DNA of 64,000 bases from Nocardiopsis flavescens (lineage in GTDB: Bacteria; Actinomycetota; Actinomycetes; Streptosporangiales; Streptosporangiaceae). The notes beneath the pieces are model-generated. The model did not search any database, was not told the DNA's origin, and saw nothing but the letters and a program-made list of their open reading frames with translations. The first letter of the stretch is position 1; each line of letters starts with the position of its first letter. Where the stretch lies: assembly GCF_900141985.1 (NCBI RefSeq), contig NZ_FQZK01000003.1:372001-436000 (forward strand), in the 5' to 3' direction. Position numbers and translations under genes: made by a program. Below, in pieces: positions 44,524 through 54,400 of this stretch.

Positions 44524-45306
44524 TCAGAGGCGGCCGGAGTCGATGATCCGCTGGAGGAACCTGCGCGTCCGCGGCTCGCGCGGGTCGCCCAGCACCTGTT
44601 CGGGCGGCCCCTGCTCCAGGACGCGCCCGCCCTCCAGGAAGCACACCGTGTCGGCGACCTGCCGGGCGAACCCCATCTCGTGGGTGGCGAGCAGCATGGT
44701 CATGCCGTCGTCGCGCAGCCCGCGCACCAGGTCCAGCACCTCCCCCACCAGCTCCGGGTCCAGGGCGCTGGTGATCTCGTCCAGCAGGAGCAGCCGCGGC
44801 CCGTTGACCAGCGCGCGCACGATCGCCGCACGCTGCTGCTGGCCGCCGGACAGCCGGTCGGGGTACTCCCCCGCCTTGTCCGCCAGCCCCACCCTGTCCA
44901 GCAGCTCCCGCGCCCTCTCCTCGGCCTCCCGCCGCTCGCGGCGGTGGACCCGGCGCGGGGCCAGGGTGACGTTGTCCAGCACGGTCATGTGCGGGAACAG
45001 GTTGAACGACTGGAACACCATGCCGATGCGGCGGCGCACCCGGTCGGGGTTCACCCGCGGGTCGGTGATGTGCTCGCCGTCCAGGTGAATGGTGCCGTCG
45101 GTGACCGGCTCCAGCAGGTTGGCGCACCGCAGCAGCGTGGACTTGCCCGAACCGGAGGCCCCGATGAGCACCACCACGGCGTGTTCGGGCACGTCCAGGT
45201 CCAGCCCGTCCAGGACGGTGTTCCCCCGGAACTCCTTGCGGACCCCGCGCAGGCGCAGCACCGGCGCCGGGCCCTCGATCCGGGCCTGCCTCTCCAGCTC
45301 GCTCAC
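44524..45306 (-). CDS. Polar amino acid ABC transporter ATP-binding protein
   Basis: The 260-residue ATPase has Walker A GASGSGKST and Q-loop FQSFNLFPHMTVLDNV, which is typical of the GlnQ/HisP group. The signature is LSGGQQQR, Walker B is LLLLDEITSALDPE and the switch histidine is in ATHEMGFA. It completes a three-gene importer. Its GTG overlaps the permease stop by four bases. Confidence 0.93.
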   Translation of the reverse strand: MSELERQARIEGPAPVLRLRGVRKEFRGNTVLDGLDLDVPEHAVVVLIGASGSGKSTLLRCANLLEPVTDGTIHLDGEHITDPRVNPDRVRRRIGMVFQSFNLFPHMTVLDNVTLAPRRVHRRERREAEERARELLDRVGLADKAGEYPDRLSGGQQQRAAIVRALVNGPRLLLLDEITSALDPELVGEVLDLVRGLRDDGMTMLLATHEMGFARQVADTVCFLEGGRVLEQGPPEQVLGDPREPRTRRFLQRIIDSGRL

Positions 45307-46151
45307 CGGGCCCCCTCCGCCGACTGGCGCCGCGCCGCCCGCAGCGTCACCTGGTCGGTGATCGCCACCAGCGGGATCGCCATGAGCACGAACAGCACCC
45401 CGGCGACGATGTACGGCGTGAAGTTGTAGGTCTGCGCGGTGGCGATCTGCGCGGCGCGGATCGCGTCGATGGGGCCGGCCAGCGAGATCAGGCCGACGTC
45501 CTTCTGGAGCGCCACCATGTCGTTGAGCAGCGGCGGCGACACCCGCCGCACCGCCTGGGGCAGCACCACCCAGCGCATCGCCTGCGGGTAGGTCAGCCCC
45601 AGCGAGCGGGCCGCGGAGATCTGGCTGGGGTGCACCGACTCGATCCCCGCGCGGAACACCTCGGCGATGTAGGCGCCGTAGGTGATCACCAGCGCGATCC
45701 CGCCGAGCACGAGCACGCTCGGCGTGTTCTCCAGCCGCAGGCCGGGCACCCCGAACGCCATCAGGTACAGCACGATGATGAGCGGGGCGCCCCGGAACCC
45801 GTACGTGTAGGCGGTGGCCAGGGCGCGCAGCGGGAAGAACACCGGGCCCCGCAGGGTCCGCAGCACCGCGGCGAGCAGGCCCAGGGCGAGCGCGCCCAGG
45901 GCGCAGAACACCAGCAGCCGTACGTTGAGCCAGAGCCCGGTGAGCACCGCGGGCAGGACCCGCACCGCCACCCCGGGGTCGAAGAAGGTCTCGCGGACCC
46001 GCTCCCAGCCGGGCGAGCCGACCAGGACGGTCACCAGGACGGCGCCCAGCACGGCGGTGGAGGCCGCGCCGACCAGCACGGAGCGGACGCTCTGGCGGCG
46101 GCGCAGCGCGACCCGCTCCGCCTCCAGCGGGCTGGGGACGTGTTCGCCCAC
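45303..46151 (-). CDS. Polar amino acid ABC transporter permease
   Basis: The 282-residue permease has an N-terminal helix plus a five-helix HisM/GlnP core. The EAA loop reads YIAEVFRAGIESVHPSQISAARSLGLT, followed by WVVLPQAVRR. One permease gene is present, so the transporter probably uses a homodimer. The GTG start is one base after the stop of the binding-protein gene. Confidence 0.92.
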   Translation of the reverse strand: MGEHVPSPLEAERVALRRRQSVRSVLVGAASTAVLGAVLVTVLVGSPGWERVRETFFDPGVAVRVLPAVLTGLWLNVRLLVFCALGALALGLLAAVLRTLRGPVFFPLRALATAYTYGFRGAPLIIVLYLMAFGVPGLRLENTPSVLVLGGIALVITYGAYIAEVFRAGIESVHPSQISAARSLGLTYPQAMRWVVLPQAVRRVSPPLLNDMVALQKDVGLISLAGPIDAIRAAQIATAQTYNFTPYIVAGVLFVLMAIPLVAITDQVTLRAARRQSAEGAR

Positions 46152-46152
46152 G

Positions 46153-47016
46153 TCAGCCCAGCTCGGGGGCGTCCGCGGCCTCGGCCAGCCACTCCTGCTC
46201 CAGCTCGGCCAGGACGCCGCGCTCGCGCAGGGAGTCCACGGCGGAGCCGACGCAGTCGGTCAGCGGCGAGTCCAGGTCCAGCACCAGCCCGAACTGCTCG
46301 GCGGACTCCTCGCCCAGCGGCAGCTGCCCGACGATGACGGCGTCCTCCAGCTCGGCGGCGGTGATGTAGAACGCGGTGGGCAGGTCGAAGACGACCGCGT
46401 CCACCTGCCCGTTCTCCAGCGCCTGCTTGGCGTCGTCGTTGTTGTTGTAGACCAGCGGCTCGGCCTCGGGGTCGACCGCCTCCAGCAGGGTGTCGTAGCT
46501 GGTGGTGCCGACCTGCGCGCCGATGGTCAGCCCGGCCAGGTCGGCGGTGGAGGCCGCGTCGGCGGCCTCGGAGCCGGCCAGCGCCACGACGGCCTGGCGG
46601 ACGTCGTAGTAGGGGCTGGAGAAGTCGACGGCCCGCGCCCGGTCCTCCGTGATGGAGAACTGGTTGATGTCGAAGTCGAACTCCTTGGGACCGGGCTGGA
46701 TGGCGCTGTTGAACGGCACGGTCGTCCACGTGACCCGGTCGGCGCCGTAGCCGAGCTCCGCGGCCACCGCGTAGGCCACGGCCGCTTCGAAGCCCTCCCC
46801 GTTGGAGGGGTCGTCGTCGGAGAACCACGGCGGGTAGGCGGGGCTGTCGGTGCCGATGGTGAGCTCGCCCGCGGTGAGGGTGGGCAGGCCCTCGGGCGTG
46901 CACTCGACGGTGCTCCCGGCGTCGGGTGCGGCCTCCTCGGCCGGGGAGCAGGCGGTGGCCAGCAGGACGGCTCCGGCGGCGAACGCTCCGAGCGCGGACA
47001 GGGGTCGGGAGGTCAT
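46153..47016 (-). CDS. Extracellular solute-binding lipoprotein (family 3)
   Basis: The 287-residue protein has a lipoprotein signal ending LLATAC with the lipidated cysteine near residue 23. A periplasmic-binding domain of the amino acid type starts at LTIGTDSPAYPPWFSDDD and includes FDFDINQFSITEDRARAVDFSSPYY, the family 3 signature. Specificity is not evident. Arginine- and glutamine-type ligands would fit. The ATG at 47016 is preceded by GGAG. A GTG at 47055 is upstream of the Shine-Dalgarno. Confidence 0.92.
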   Translation of the reverse strand: MTSRPLSALGAFAAGAVLLATACSPAEEAAPDAGSTVECTPEGLPTLTAGELTIGTDSPAYPPWFSDDDPSNGEGFEAAVAYAVAAELGYGADRVTWTTVPFNSAIQPGPKEFDFDINQFSITEDRARAVDFSSPYYDVRQAVVALAGSEAADAASTADLAGLTIGAQVGTTSYDTLLEAVDPEAEPLVYNNNDDAKQALENGQVDAVVFDLPTAFYITAAELEDAVIVGQLPLGEESAEQFGLVLDLDSPLTDCVGSAVDSLRERGVLAELEQEWLAEAADAPELG

Positions 47017-47242
47017 CGGCTCGCTCCACGTGAAGGGGGACGGAATGCCGTACAAATTACCTACCTGACCGGGGGTGAATCCAGGTCTTTTGCGTCACGG
47101 AACACTGCGCGAGCGCGCGGTCACGCGGTTCGGGTGTCCGGCGGCCCGCCGGACACCGCCCCGGGGCGCCCGCGCACCGCACCGCGCGAGCGGGCACCGG
47201 GCGTCCGGGGCGCCGCGGGCGCCGCCCCGGGCCCACGGCCGC

Positions 47243-49522
47243 TCACACGAAGGGCTCGCCGTCCTCGTCCTCCCCCTGGGGGAGCATGGGCATCTCGAAC
47301 CAGACCGCCTTGCCGTCGGGGGTCGGCCGCGAACCCCAGCGGGTCGCCAGCTGCTCCACCAGGTACAGGCCCCGGCCGCCCTCGTCGTCCGCGGCGGCGC
47401 TGCGGATGCGGGGCAGCCGCAGGTCGTGGTCGAAGACCTCGACCCACACCCGCGAGGCCCCCTTGCGCAGGCGGAGCAGGAACTCCTTGTCGTCGTCCTC
47501 CGCGTCCGCCTCGTCGGCCTCGGCGACCTCGTCCAGCAGGTCGCTCCAGTCCTCGTCGAACTCGTCGAAGGAGGGGGTCCCGTCGAAGGGCGTCTCGGAG
47601 TCGCGCACGCCGGTGTCGGTGAACTCCCGGTGCACCGGGTGCGGGGTGGCGTGGATGACGACGTTGGTGACGATCTCCGAGACCAGCAGGCAGGCCAGCT
47701 CCGCCTGGTCCCGGTCCATCCCCCACTCCTTGAAGGTGTTGGCCGCCAGGTGGCGGGCCTCGCCCACGGTGGAGGCCTCGGAGGGGAACCAGCCCTCGCG
47801 CAGCGCCAGCTCGTCGGAGTCGGTGCGCACGACCAGCAGCGCGGTGTCGTCGTCCAGCTCTCCCGGAACGCTGTGCACCGCCGCCTCGGCGATCTGGACG
47901 ACGTCCTTGTCGGCGACCTCGGAGACCCGTTCGGTGAGCCGGTCGAAGGCCCGCTCGGGGTCGCGCCCGCCGCCGATGGGGGTGCGGTCGACCAGGCCGT
48001 CGGTGTACAGCAGCAGGGTGGCCCCGGTGGGCAGCCGCAGCTCGGCCTGGTGGTAGACCACGTCCTCGCCCGCGCCGCCCTTGACCCGGGTGCCGAGCAT
48101 GCGGTCGTGGACCTCCAGCTCCAGCGCCTGGGCGGAGTCCGAGGTGATGAGCAGGGGGGCGGCGTGTCCGGCGTTGGCGTAGGACAGCTCGCGCGACCAG
48201 GCGTCGTAGACCATGTACAGACAGCTGACGCTCGGGATCAGGGTGCCGCCGTCGCCGTCGGGGCGGCCCAGGCGGCGCACCCACTCGTCGAGTTCGCGCA
48301 GGATGTCGGCGGGTTCGCGGTCGGCCTGGGCGAAGGCCCGCAGGGCGGCCCGCAGCTGGCCCATGACGGCGGCGGCGTGCGGGCCGCGGCCCTCGACGTC
48401 GCCGATGACCAGGCCCACCCGCCCGGCGGAGAGCGGGATCACGTCGTAGAAGTCGCCGCCCACCTGGGTCTGGATGCCGTGGCCGTGCGCCTGGGTCGGC
48501 CCGGCGGGCAGGTAGCGGGAGGCGATGGTGAGCCCGTCCTGCGGCGGGAAGTCGCTGGGCAGCAGGCTGTTCTGGAAGGCCAGGGCGGTGCTGCGCTCCT
48601 CCTCGAACAGGCGGGCGTTGTCGATGGCCAGGGCGACGCGGGAGGCGATGGCGCCGACGAGGTCGCGGTCGAAGCCGCCGTAGGTGCTCTTCTGGCGCGG
48701 GGACAGCCCGGACAGGGCCAGGGTGAGCACGCCCAGCACCTCGCCGCGGGCGCGCAGCGGGGCGGCGATCGCGGAGGTGACCCCGACCTGGCGGGAGACG
48801 CGGTCGGAGCGGTCGTTGGGGGAGTTCTCGAAGAGGTAGTCGCCGCTGACGACCGTCTCCAGGCGGCGCAGCGCCTGGGTCACGAAGTGGCGTTCGGGGT
48901 AGCGGACCTCCTCCCCGACGTCGAACCAGCTCCGCGGCGGGGGCGTCCAGCCCTCGGCGTGCACGGAGACCCGTCTGACCAGCCGGTCGCGCTCGTAGAG
49001 GTCGATGAAGCAGTGGTCGGCGAACTGCGGCACCAGGATCCCGGCGACCCCGCGCACCGTGGAGTCGAACTCCAGGGAGCTGGCCAGCCGGCTGCCGATC
49101 CGCTCCAGCAGCCCGTACTGCTCCTCGACCCGGCCGCTGCGCAGCGCCTCGCGGGCGATGAGGGTGATCCCGTCGATCTCGCCGTCGTCGTCGCGCATGG
49201 GCACGGCCTGGGCGCGGACGTGGATCCAGGTGGAATCGCCCTTGAGGACCGCGAACGTGCCCTCCCAGGGCTCGCCGCGCAGGACGCGGCGGGCCAGCTG
49301 GGAGGCGTGTTCGCGGTCGGACTCGTGGATGCCGATGTCGAGCAGGGAGAGGCCGACGTAGTCGCGGCCCCCCACGAAGCCGAAGAGTTCGCGTGCGAAG
49401 GGGTTCCAGTAGCGCAGCAGGCTGAACCGGTCGATGACGACGATGGCGATCTGCGCCCGGTCCACGACGGCGGCCGTGGCGAGCGCGTCGCCTTCGCGGA
49501 AGGGCTCACCCCACCGTGTCAT
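47243..49522 (-). CDS. PAS-GAF-SpoIIE phosphatase with C-terminal anti-sigma ATPase domain
   Basis: The 759-residue cytoplasmic regulator contains a PAS domain (about 20-125, VVIDRFSLLRYWNPFARELFG) and a GAF domain (140-300). A PP2C-type SpoIIE phosphatase (330-540) has metal-binding QVGGDFYDVIPL, GDVEGRGPHAAAVM and ELDDDTALLVV. A GHKL ATPase (545-750) has LVSEIVTNVVIHA and GGRGLYLVEQLA. Phosphatase and kinase activities on STAS antagonists are thus fused. An acidic stretch of about 35 residues interrupts the ATPase between its N box and G1. The STAS protein at 25727 is a possible but unproven client. Confidence 0.9.
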   Translation of the reverse strand: MTRWGEPFREGDALATAAVVDRAQIAIVVIDRFSLLRYWNPFARELFGFVGGRDYVGLSLLDIGIHESDREHASQLARRVLRGEPWEGTFAVLKGDSTWIHVRAQAVPMRDDDGEIDGITLIAREALRSGRVEEQYGLLERIGSRLASSLEFDSTVRGVAGILVPQFADHCFIDLYERDRLVRRVSVHAEGWTPPPRSWFDVGEEVRYPERHFVTQALRRLETVVSGDYLFENSPNDRSDRVSRQVGVTSAIAAPLRARGEVLGVLTLALSGLSPRQKSTYGGFDRDLVGAIASRVALAIDNARLFEEERSTALAFQNSLLPSDFPPQDGLTIASRYLPAGPTQAHGHGIQTQVGGDFYDVIPLSAGRVGLVIGDVEGRGPHAAAVMGQLRAALRAFAQADREPADILRELDEWVRRLGRPDGDGGTLIPSVSCLYMVYDAWSRELSYANAGHAAPLLITSDSAQALELEVHDRMLGTRVKGGAGEDVVYHQAELRLPTGATLLLYTDGLVDRTPIGGGRDPERAFDRLTERVSEVADKDVVQIAEAAVHSVPGELDDDTALLVVRTDSDELALREGWFPSEASTVGEARHLAANTFKEWGMDRDQAELACLLVSEIVTNVVIHATPHPVHREFTDTGVRDSETPFDGTPSFDEFDEDWSDLLDEVAEADEADAEDDDKEFLLRLRKGASRVWVEVFDHDLRLPRIRSAAADDEGGRGLYLVEQLATRWGSRPTPDGKAVWFEMPMLPQGEDEDGEPFV

Positions 49523-49665
49523 CTAGCCGCCACCTCGCCGTCATGAACTGCAAGCATGCCCGCCCCGGGTCACCCGAACGACCGCACCTTGCAGCGAGCG
49601 TAGCAACACCGTCAACGTTCTCGCAGCGCAATGTGACAATCCTGATGAGCAACGGATCCCCGTCG

Positions 49666-50367
49666 TCACGGCTTGGCGACGAAGATGTGCCCGGCGATCG
49701 CCGAGGTGAGGTCGGTGCCCCCGCCGTCCTCGGCCAGCACCCGGACGCCCTCGTCGGTGGCGCGCAGCACGACCTCGCGCTCGGGCTGCACCCCCGCCTC
49801 GCGCAGGGTCCGCATGATGTCGGCGTCGGACTGGATCTGCTCGCTGATCCGGCGCACGGTGACGGTGGTGTCCGGTCCCGACGCGACGTCGACCATCGGC
49901 ACGATGGACTCGTCGGTGAAGGGCTCGGGCGAGTAGTCGTCCAGGCCCAGCTCGTCGAGCGCCGGGATGGGGTTGCCGTGCGGGCACACCGAGGGCGCGT
50001 TGAGCAGCGTCACCAGGCGCTCCTCCACGGCCTCGGAGATGACGTGCTCCCAGCGGCAGGCCTCGATGTGGACGTCCTCCCAGGGCAGCCCGATGACGTC
50101 GACCAGCAGCCGCTCCGCGAGCCGGTGCTTGCGCATGACGTGGGTGGCCAGCCTGCGGCCCTCGGCGGTCATGACCAGGTGCCGGTCGTTCTCGACCCGC
50201 AGCAGGCCGTCGCGCTCCATGCGGGCCACGGTCTGGCTGACGGTCGGGCCGCTCTGGTGCAGTCGCTCGGCGATCCGCGCCCGAAGGGGGACGATGCCCT
50301 CCTCTTCGAGCTCGAAAACCGTCCGGAGGTACATCTCCGTGGTGTCGATCAGCCCGTGTGCGGTCAA
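49666..50367 (-). CDS. ideR: Iron-dependent repressor, DtxR/IdeR family
   Basis: The 233-residue regulator has the DtxR helix-turn-helix (LHQSGPTVSQTVARMERDGLL), the metal-site methionine in DTTEMYLRT and the second site IEACRWEHVISEAVEERL with Cys, Glu and His. A C-terminal SH3-like FeoA domain completes it. These features match IdeR/DmdR rather than MntR. The only start that keeps the DTTEM segment is TTG 50367, behind GGGAGG. No consensus iron box is visible at its own promoter. Confidence 0.92.
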   Translation of the reverse strand: MTAHGLIDTTEMYLRTVFELEEEGIVPLRARIAERLHQSGPTVSQTVARMERDGLLRVENDRHLVMTAEGRRLATHVMRKHRLAERLLVDVIGLPWEDVHIEACRWEHVISEAVEERLVTLLNAPSVCPHGNPIPALDELGLDDYSPEPFTDESIVPMVDVASGPDTTVTVRRISEQIQSDADIMRTLREAGVQPEREVVLRATDEGVRVLAEDGGGTDLTSAIAGHIFVAKP

Positions 50368-50728
50368 GACTCCCCTCCCATGACTCTGCGCCCGGCGCGC
50401 GGTCACGGCGGGCACGGCAGGTCTCTCACAACACGGGCCGGGGCGGTGCGATTCCCGGGAGCCGAGTGGGGACCGGGGTGTCCGCACGACCGCGGGAGCG
50501 ACCACCGATACCGCAAGCATATCGTGACGGCAAGGACCCGGAATTCCATGGCCTCCCGGCCCTTGGACCCTACCCCGCCGCGCTCCCGCGCGCTCCGCTC
50601 CGCGACCCGCGCGGACCCCGCCCGCGCGGGTCCGGGCCGCCGGCGCCCGCGGGGCCGCCCGGGGCCCGCGGATGTGACCGATACCGCTCCGGGGGCGCCC
50701 GCGGCGCTCCCCCGCCGGGCCGGTCGGG
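50368..50728. other. Spacer between pdxH and ideR
   Basis: No gene is seen. A plausible leftward -10, TATGCT, lies at 50516-50521 on the minus strand in a short less GC-rich patch, giving ideR a leader of about 140 bases. Confidence 0.45.
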
Positions 50729-51391
50729 TCAGGGCGCGAGGCGGGCGATGTCCCAGGTGTCGTCGGCGCCGCGCAGGTAGCGGAAGCGGTCGTGCATGCG
50801 GTCGGCGCCGCCCTGCCAGAACTCGACCTCGCCCGGGACCAGCCGGAACCCGCCCCAGTAGGCCGGGCGGGGGATCTCGGCGTCGCCCTGCCAGACCTCC
50901 TCGAACCCCCGGTACAGGCGGTCCAGCTCGTCGCGGTCGGCGACCGGCTGCGACTGGCGCTCGCTGGCCCAGGCTCCCAGGCGGGAGCCGCGCGGGCGGG
51001 ACGCGAAGTAGCGGTCGTTCTCTGCGTCGCCCAGGCGCTCCACCCGGCCCGCGACGAGCACCTGGCGCCGGACGGGGTGCCAGGGGAAGACGACGCTCGC
51101 CCGGGGGTCGGCGGCCAGCGCGACGCCCTTGCGGGAGGTGTAGTTGGTGAAGAAGCGCAGACCCCTGCGGTCGTAGCCCTTCATCAGCACCGTGCGGGCC
51201 CGCGGCATGCCGTCGGGCTCCGCGGAGGCCAGCACCATCGCGTTGGGCTCGGCCAGGCCCGCCTCGCGGGCCTCTTCGAACCACAGGTGGAACTGGGTCA
51301 TCGGGTGCGCCGCGAGGTCGGCGCGGCGCAGGGGCGCACCCGGGTACGGTTCGCGCAGCTCGGCGGGGTCTGTACGGTCCACAGGGGGCAT
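50729..51391 (-). CDS. pdxH: Pyridoxamine 5'-phosphate oxidase
   Basis: PdxH oxidises pyridoxamine or pyridoxine phosphate to PLP with FMN. The 220 residues include PRARTVLMKGYDRRGLRFFTNY and SRKGVALAADP in the FMN site. The C-terminal signature is EFWQGGADRMHDRFRY. The YASRPRGSRLGAWASEQS-like segment is intact. GAGAGAAG precedes the ATG. PLP demand in the window includes SerC and probably the KamA enzyme. Confidence 0.96.
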   Translation of the reverse strand: MPPVDRTDPAELREPYPGAPLRRADLAAHPMTQFHLWFEEAREAGLAEPNAMVLASAEPDGMPRARTVLMKGYDRRGLRFFTNYTSRKGVALAADPRASVVFPWHPVRRQVLVAGRVERLGDAENDRYFASRPRGSRLGAWASERQSQPVADRDELDRLYRGFEEVWQGDAEIPRPAYWGGFRLVPGEVEFWQGGADRMHDRFRYLRGADDTWDIARLAP

Positions 51392-51440
51392 CTTCTCTCG
51401 CCGGGGCCGCCCGCGCCACCCGCCCCCGGCGCCGCGCGCG

Positions 51441-54400
51441 TCACACGCACCCCGGACCGGGATCGACCTCGGACGGACTGATCTCCCCGCAGGCCGCTAT
51501 GACGTGCTGGTGCTCCCCGTTCTCCCCCCTGGGCCCGACGACGACGAGCTGCACCATGCGGTCGTCGTACCAGTTGCCCTCGGCGGGTTCCCCGAACTCG
51601 ATGCGCCCGGAGACCGCGGACAGCCCCGACGTGCCCTGCACGTGCTGCACGAGGGCGTCGCGCTCGGCCTCGTAGGCAGGGTCGTCGGCCAGGAACCGCG
51701 GAGCGCCGTCGGCGGGGGCCGGGCGGTCGACGTCGGACAGCGCCCGGGTGAACACGGTGAGGGCGTCGGCGGCGAGCACGGCGTGCGCGATCGAGGGGAG
51801 GCCCTCGTCGCCGTCCGCGGCGGGCGTCTCCCCGCCCCCCTCCTCGGCGCCGTCTCCGTACAGCGCCTCCTCCAGCTTCGCGGCCTGGGGGTAGAAGCTC
51901 CGCTCCTCCAGGCCGGTGAAGGCCCAGCTGCCGCTGGCGGCCAGCGGCGTGTAGAAGACGGGGTACCCGGGGGCCTGGCTGATGCGCTCGGCCTCGTCGG
52001 TGACGTACTTGGCGATGTCGTCCCCGCCGAGCACGGTCACCTCGTCGTCCACACAGCTCCCCTCCATCTGCAGCTGCTGGTGGAACTTCTCGAAGTCGGT
52101 GGAGCGCCCCGCGAAATAGATGAGGTCGGGCGGCTCCTGTTCGCACACCCGCTTCAGGTGCGCGGCCATCGCCGGCTGGTCCTGGTAGAGCAGCACGCCG
52201 GGAACACCCGTCCCCTCGGGCGGGACGGAGCCGTCGGCGGCCTCCCAGGGCTTCCCGCGCCGCAGCGTGAACTCCTCCATGAACCGCTCCGCCAGGTGCG
52301 GACCGTAGCTCTCCCCCTCCCGGTCGTCGGCGATGACCACGGCGGTCTCCACCGGGTCGAAGCGCGGTCTCGGCTCCCCCTCCGCCAGCCCCTCCCCGTC
52401 CCACGTCGCCCCCCTGACCGCCCATGCGGCGGCCTGCGCGGCGATCCGCGAGTTGGACGGGGCCAGCGGGAAGAAGTACTGGCCGTACTTGCCCGACTTC
52501 TCCCGGGCGATGTGGTCGAAGGTCGCGGTGGTGCCGAGGACCGGGATGCGCGCGGCGCCCAGCACCCGGATCGCCTCGGTGGTGCCCTGGAGGCTCTGTC
52601 CGAACCCGACCGCGGCGATCGGCCGGTCCATCCGGTCGCGGGTGCGGCCGGCGCGGGTGACGACCATCCGCGCCGCCTCCTCGGCGTGGGACCAGCCCTC
52701 TCCGGCGCCCACCAGCAGGACCTTGATCCGGGGCAGGGAACCGCCGGCCGACCTGTTGTGCTCGGCCTGGCGGAGGGCGATGCCGAGCAGCTCGCCCTGC
52801 ACCCCGGCCAGGGTGAGGTCGGACTCGGCGGTCGTGGTGAGCGCGCCGAAGTAGGCGACGGTCACGTACGGGGTTCCCCGCGGGGCGGCGTCGACGGCCT
52901 CGTTCTGGTCCCTGATGCGCCGGGTGACCTCGGCCAGGCGCGGATGGAACTCGAACCCTCCGAAGGTGACGCCGTAGCAGTCCTTGCCGTCGTGTTCGAT
53001 GCCGATCGGCTCCCACAGCCAGTTCTGGACGCAGGGGTTGAACGGTTTCATCGCGATGGGTCCGAGCGCCCAGGCGAGGGGGAGGGCGAGCACGAGGACG
53101 AGGCTCGTGCCGGCGGTCCAGCGGCGGGCGAGTGCCGCCGCGGTGAGCACGGTCCGGTCGGCCGGGCCGTGGGCGGCGGGGTCGGCGGGGACCCGGGGAA
53201 CGGCGAGCCGCAGGGTGCGGGAGACGCCCAGGACCCCGGCGGCGTGGCGGGCCCGCCCCCACAGGGACACCTCCGCCTGGCGGTCGGTGGTCTCGGTGCC
53301 CGGCAGGGACGGGTAGCGGGTGACGTCGACGGCCGAGGGGACGGCGGAGGGCGTCTCGGGTCCTCGGACCTGGACGATGAGCAGGGGGTCGGGCAGGGCA
53401 CGGCGCACCCGCTCGTCCTCGATGAGACGGACGAGGTAGCGGCCGACCCGGTCCAGGCGGTCCTGGTCGACCAGTAGCACGGGGCGCAGGGTGCGGCCCC
53501 GGACCGGCCTCAGGGGCCGGTGGACGCCGCCGTGGGTGTCGGCGAGGTCGTCCAGCAGGGCGTTGACGGCGAGCCGGTGGACGGCGGGCAGGGGCCCGTA
53601 CTCGCGCGCGCCGGCGGAGGGCGCGGGGTGCGGGGCGGTGGCGGCGGCCGGGGGCTCCTGCGGCTCCTTCGGGGGGAGCAGGAGCACCTGTTCCCACCAG
53701 GCACGCGGCGGGGCCGACGCGGGCGGGGCGGCGGGGGGCGGCGGGTCCTCGTCCCTGTGCAGCCCGCCCACCCGCCCGGCCTCGCGCTTGAGCAGGTTGA
53801 GGACGTGGATACCGCGGTCGCGGTGCCCGCGCAGGTCCACCCTCTCCTCGTAGTCGGCGTGGTCGTCGAGCCACCGGTAGGCACGCCAGGGCAGGATGAG
53901 GAAGGGGGCCAGCGAGGCGTACACGACGAGCAGCAGGAGCGCGGACGCCCCGGCGATCCAGGTGTTCACCCCCTGGAGCGTCGGACCGACCAGCGTGTCC
54001 AGGCCCAGGGCCGTGGCCAGTCCGAACGCGCCCAGCAGGGGCGGCACGACCGCGCCCAGGACGCCGATGACGAAGGAGACCGGGGTGAGCAGCACCGCGT
54101 CCAGACGGCCGAAGGTGATGCGGGTGCCCAGTCCGGCGAGCCGGATGGCGCTCTCCCGGGCGATCCGCACGTAGGCGGCGAGCCAGCGCGGGACCGCGCG
54201 GTGCCTCTCACGGCGCGAGGCCGCGCGCAGGCGGCTCAGCGCGGCCACCACGTGGATCTGGGTGCGGCGGTCGGTGTCGAGTTCGAGGTCGCCCTGGCCG
54301 GCGACGCTGCCGCGCATCGCCTCGTGGATGGCGCGGCGGTCGCAGGCGCGCAGGCGCAGCAGGGAGCGCAGGCGCGCGAACCGGGGCGGGGGCGGCGCGG

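Noticed and set aside
50368..50728. Possible iron box at the ideR promoter
   Set aside because: No TTAGG-type inverted repeat is visible in the spacer.
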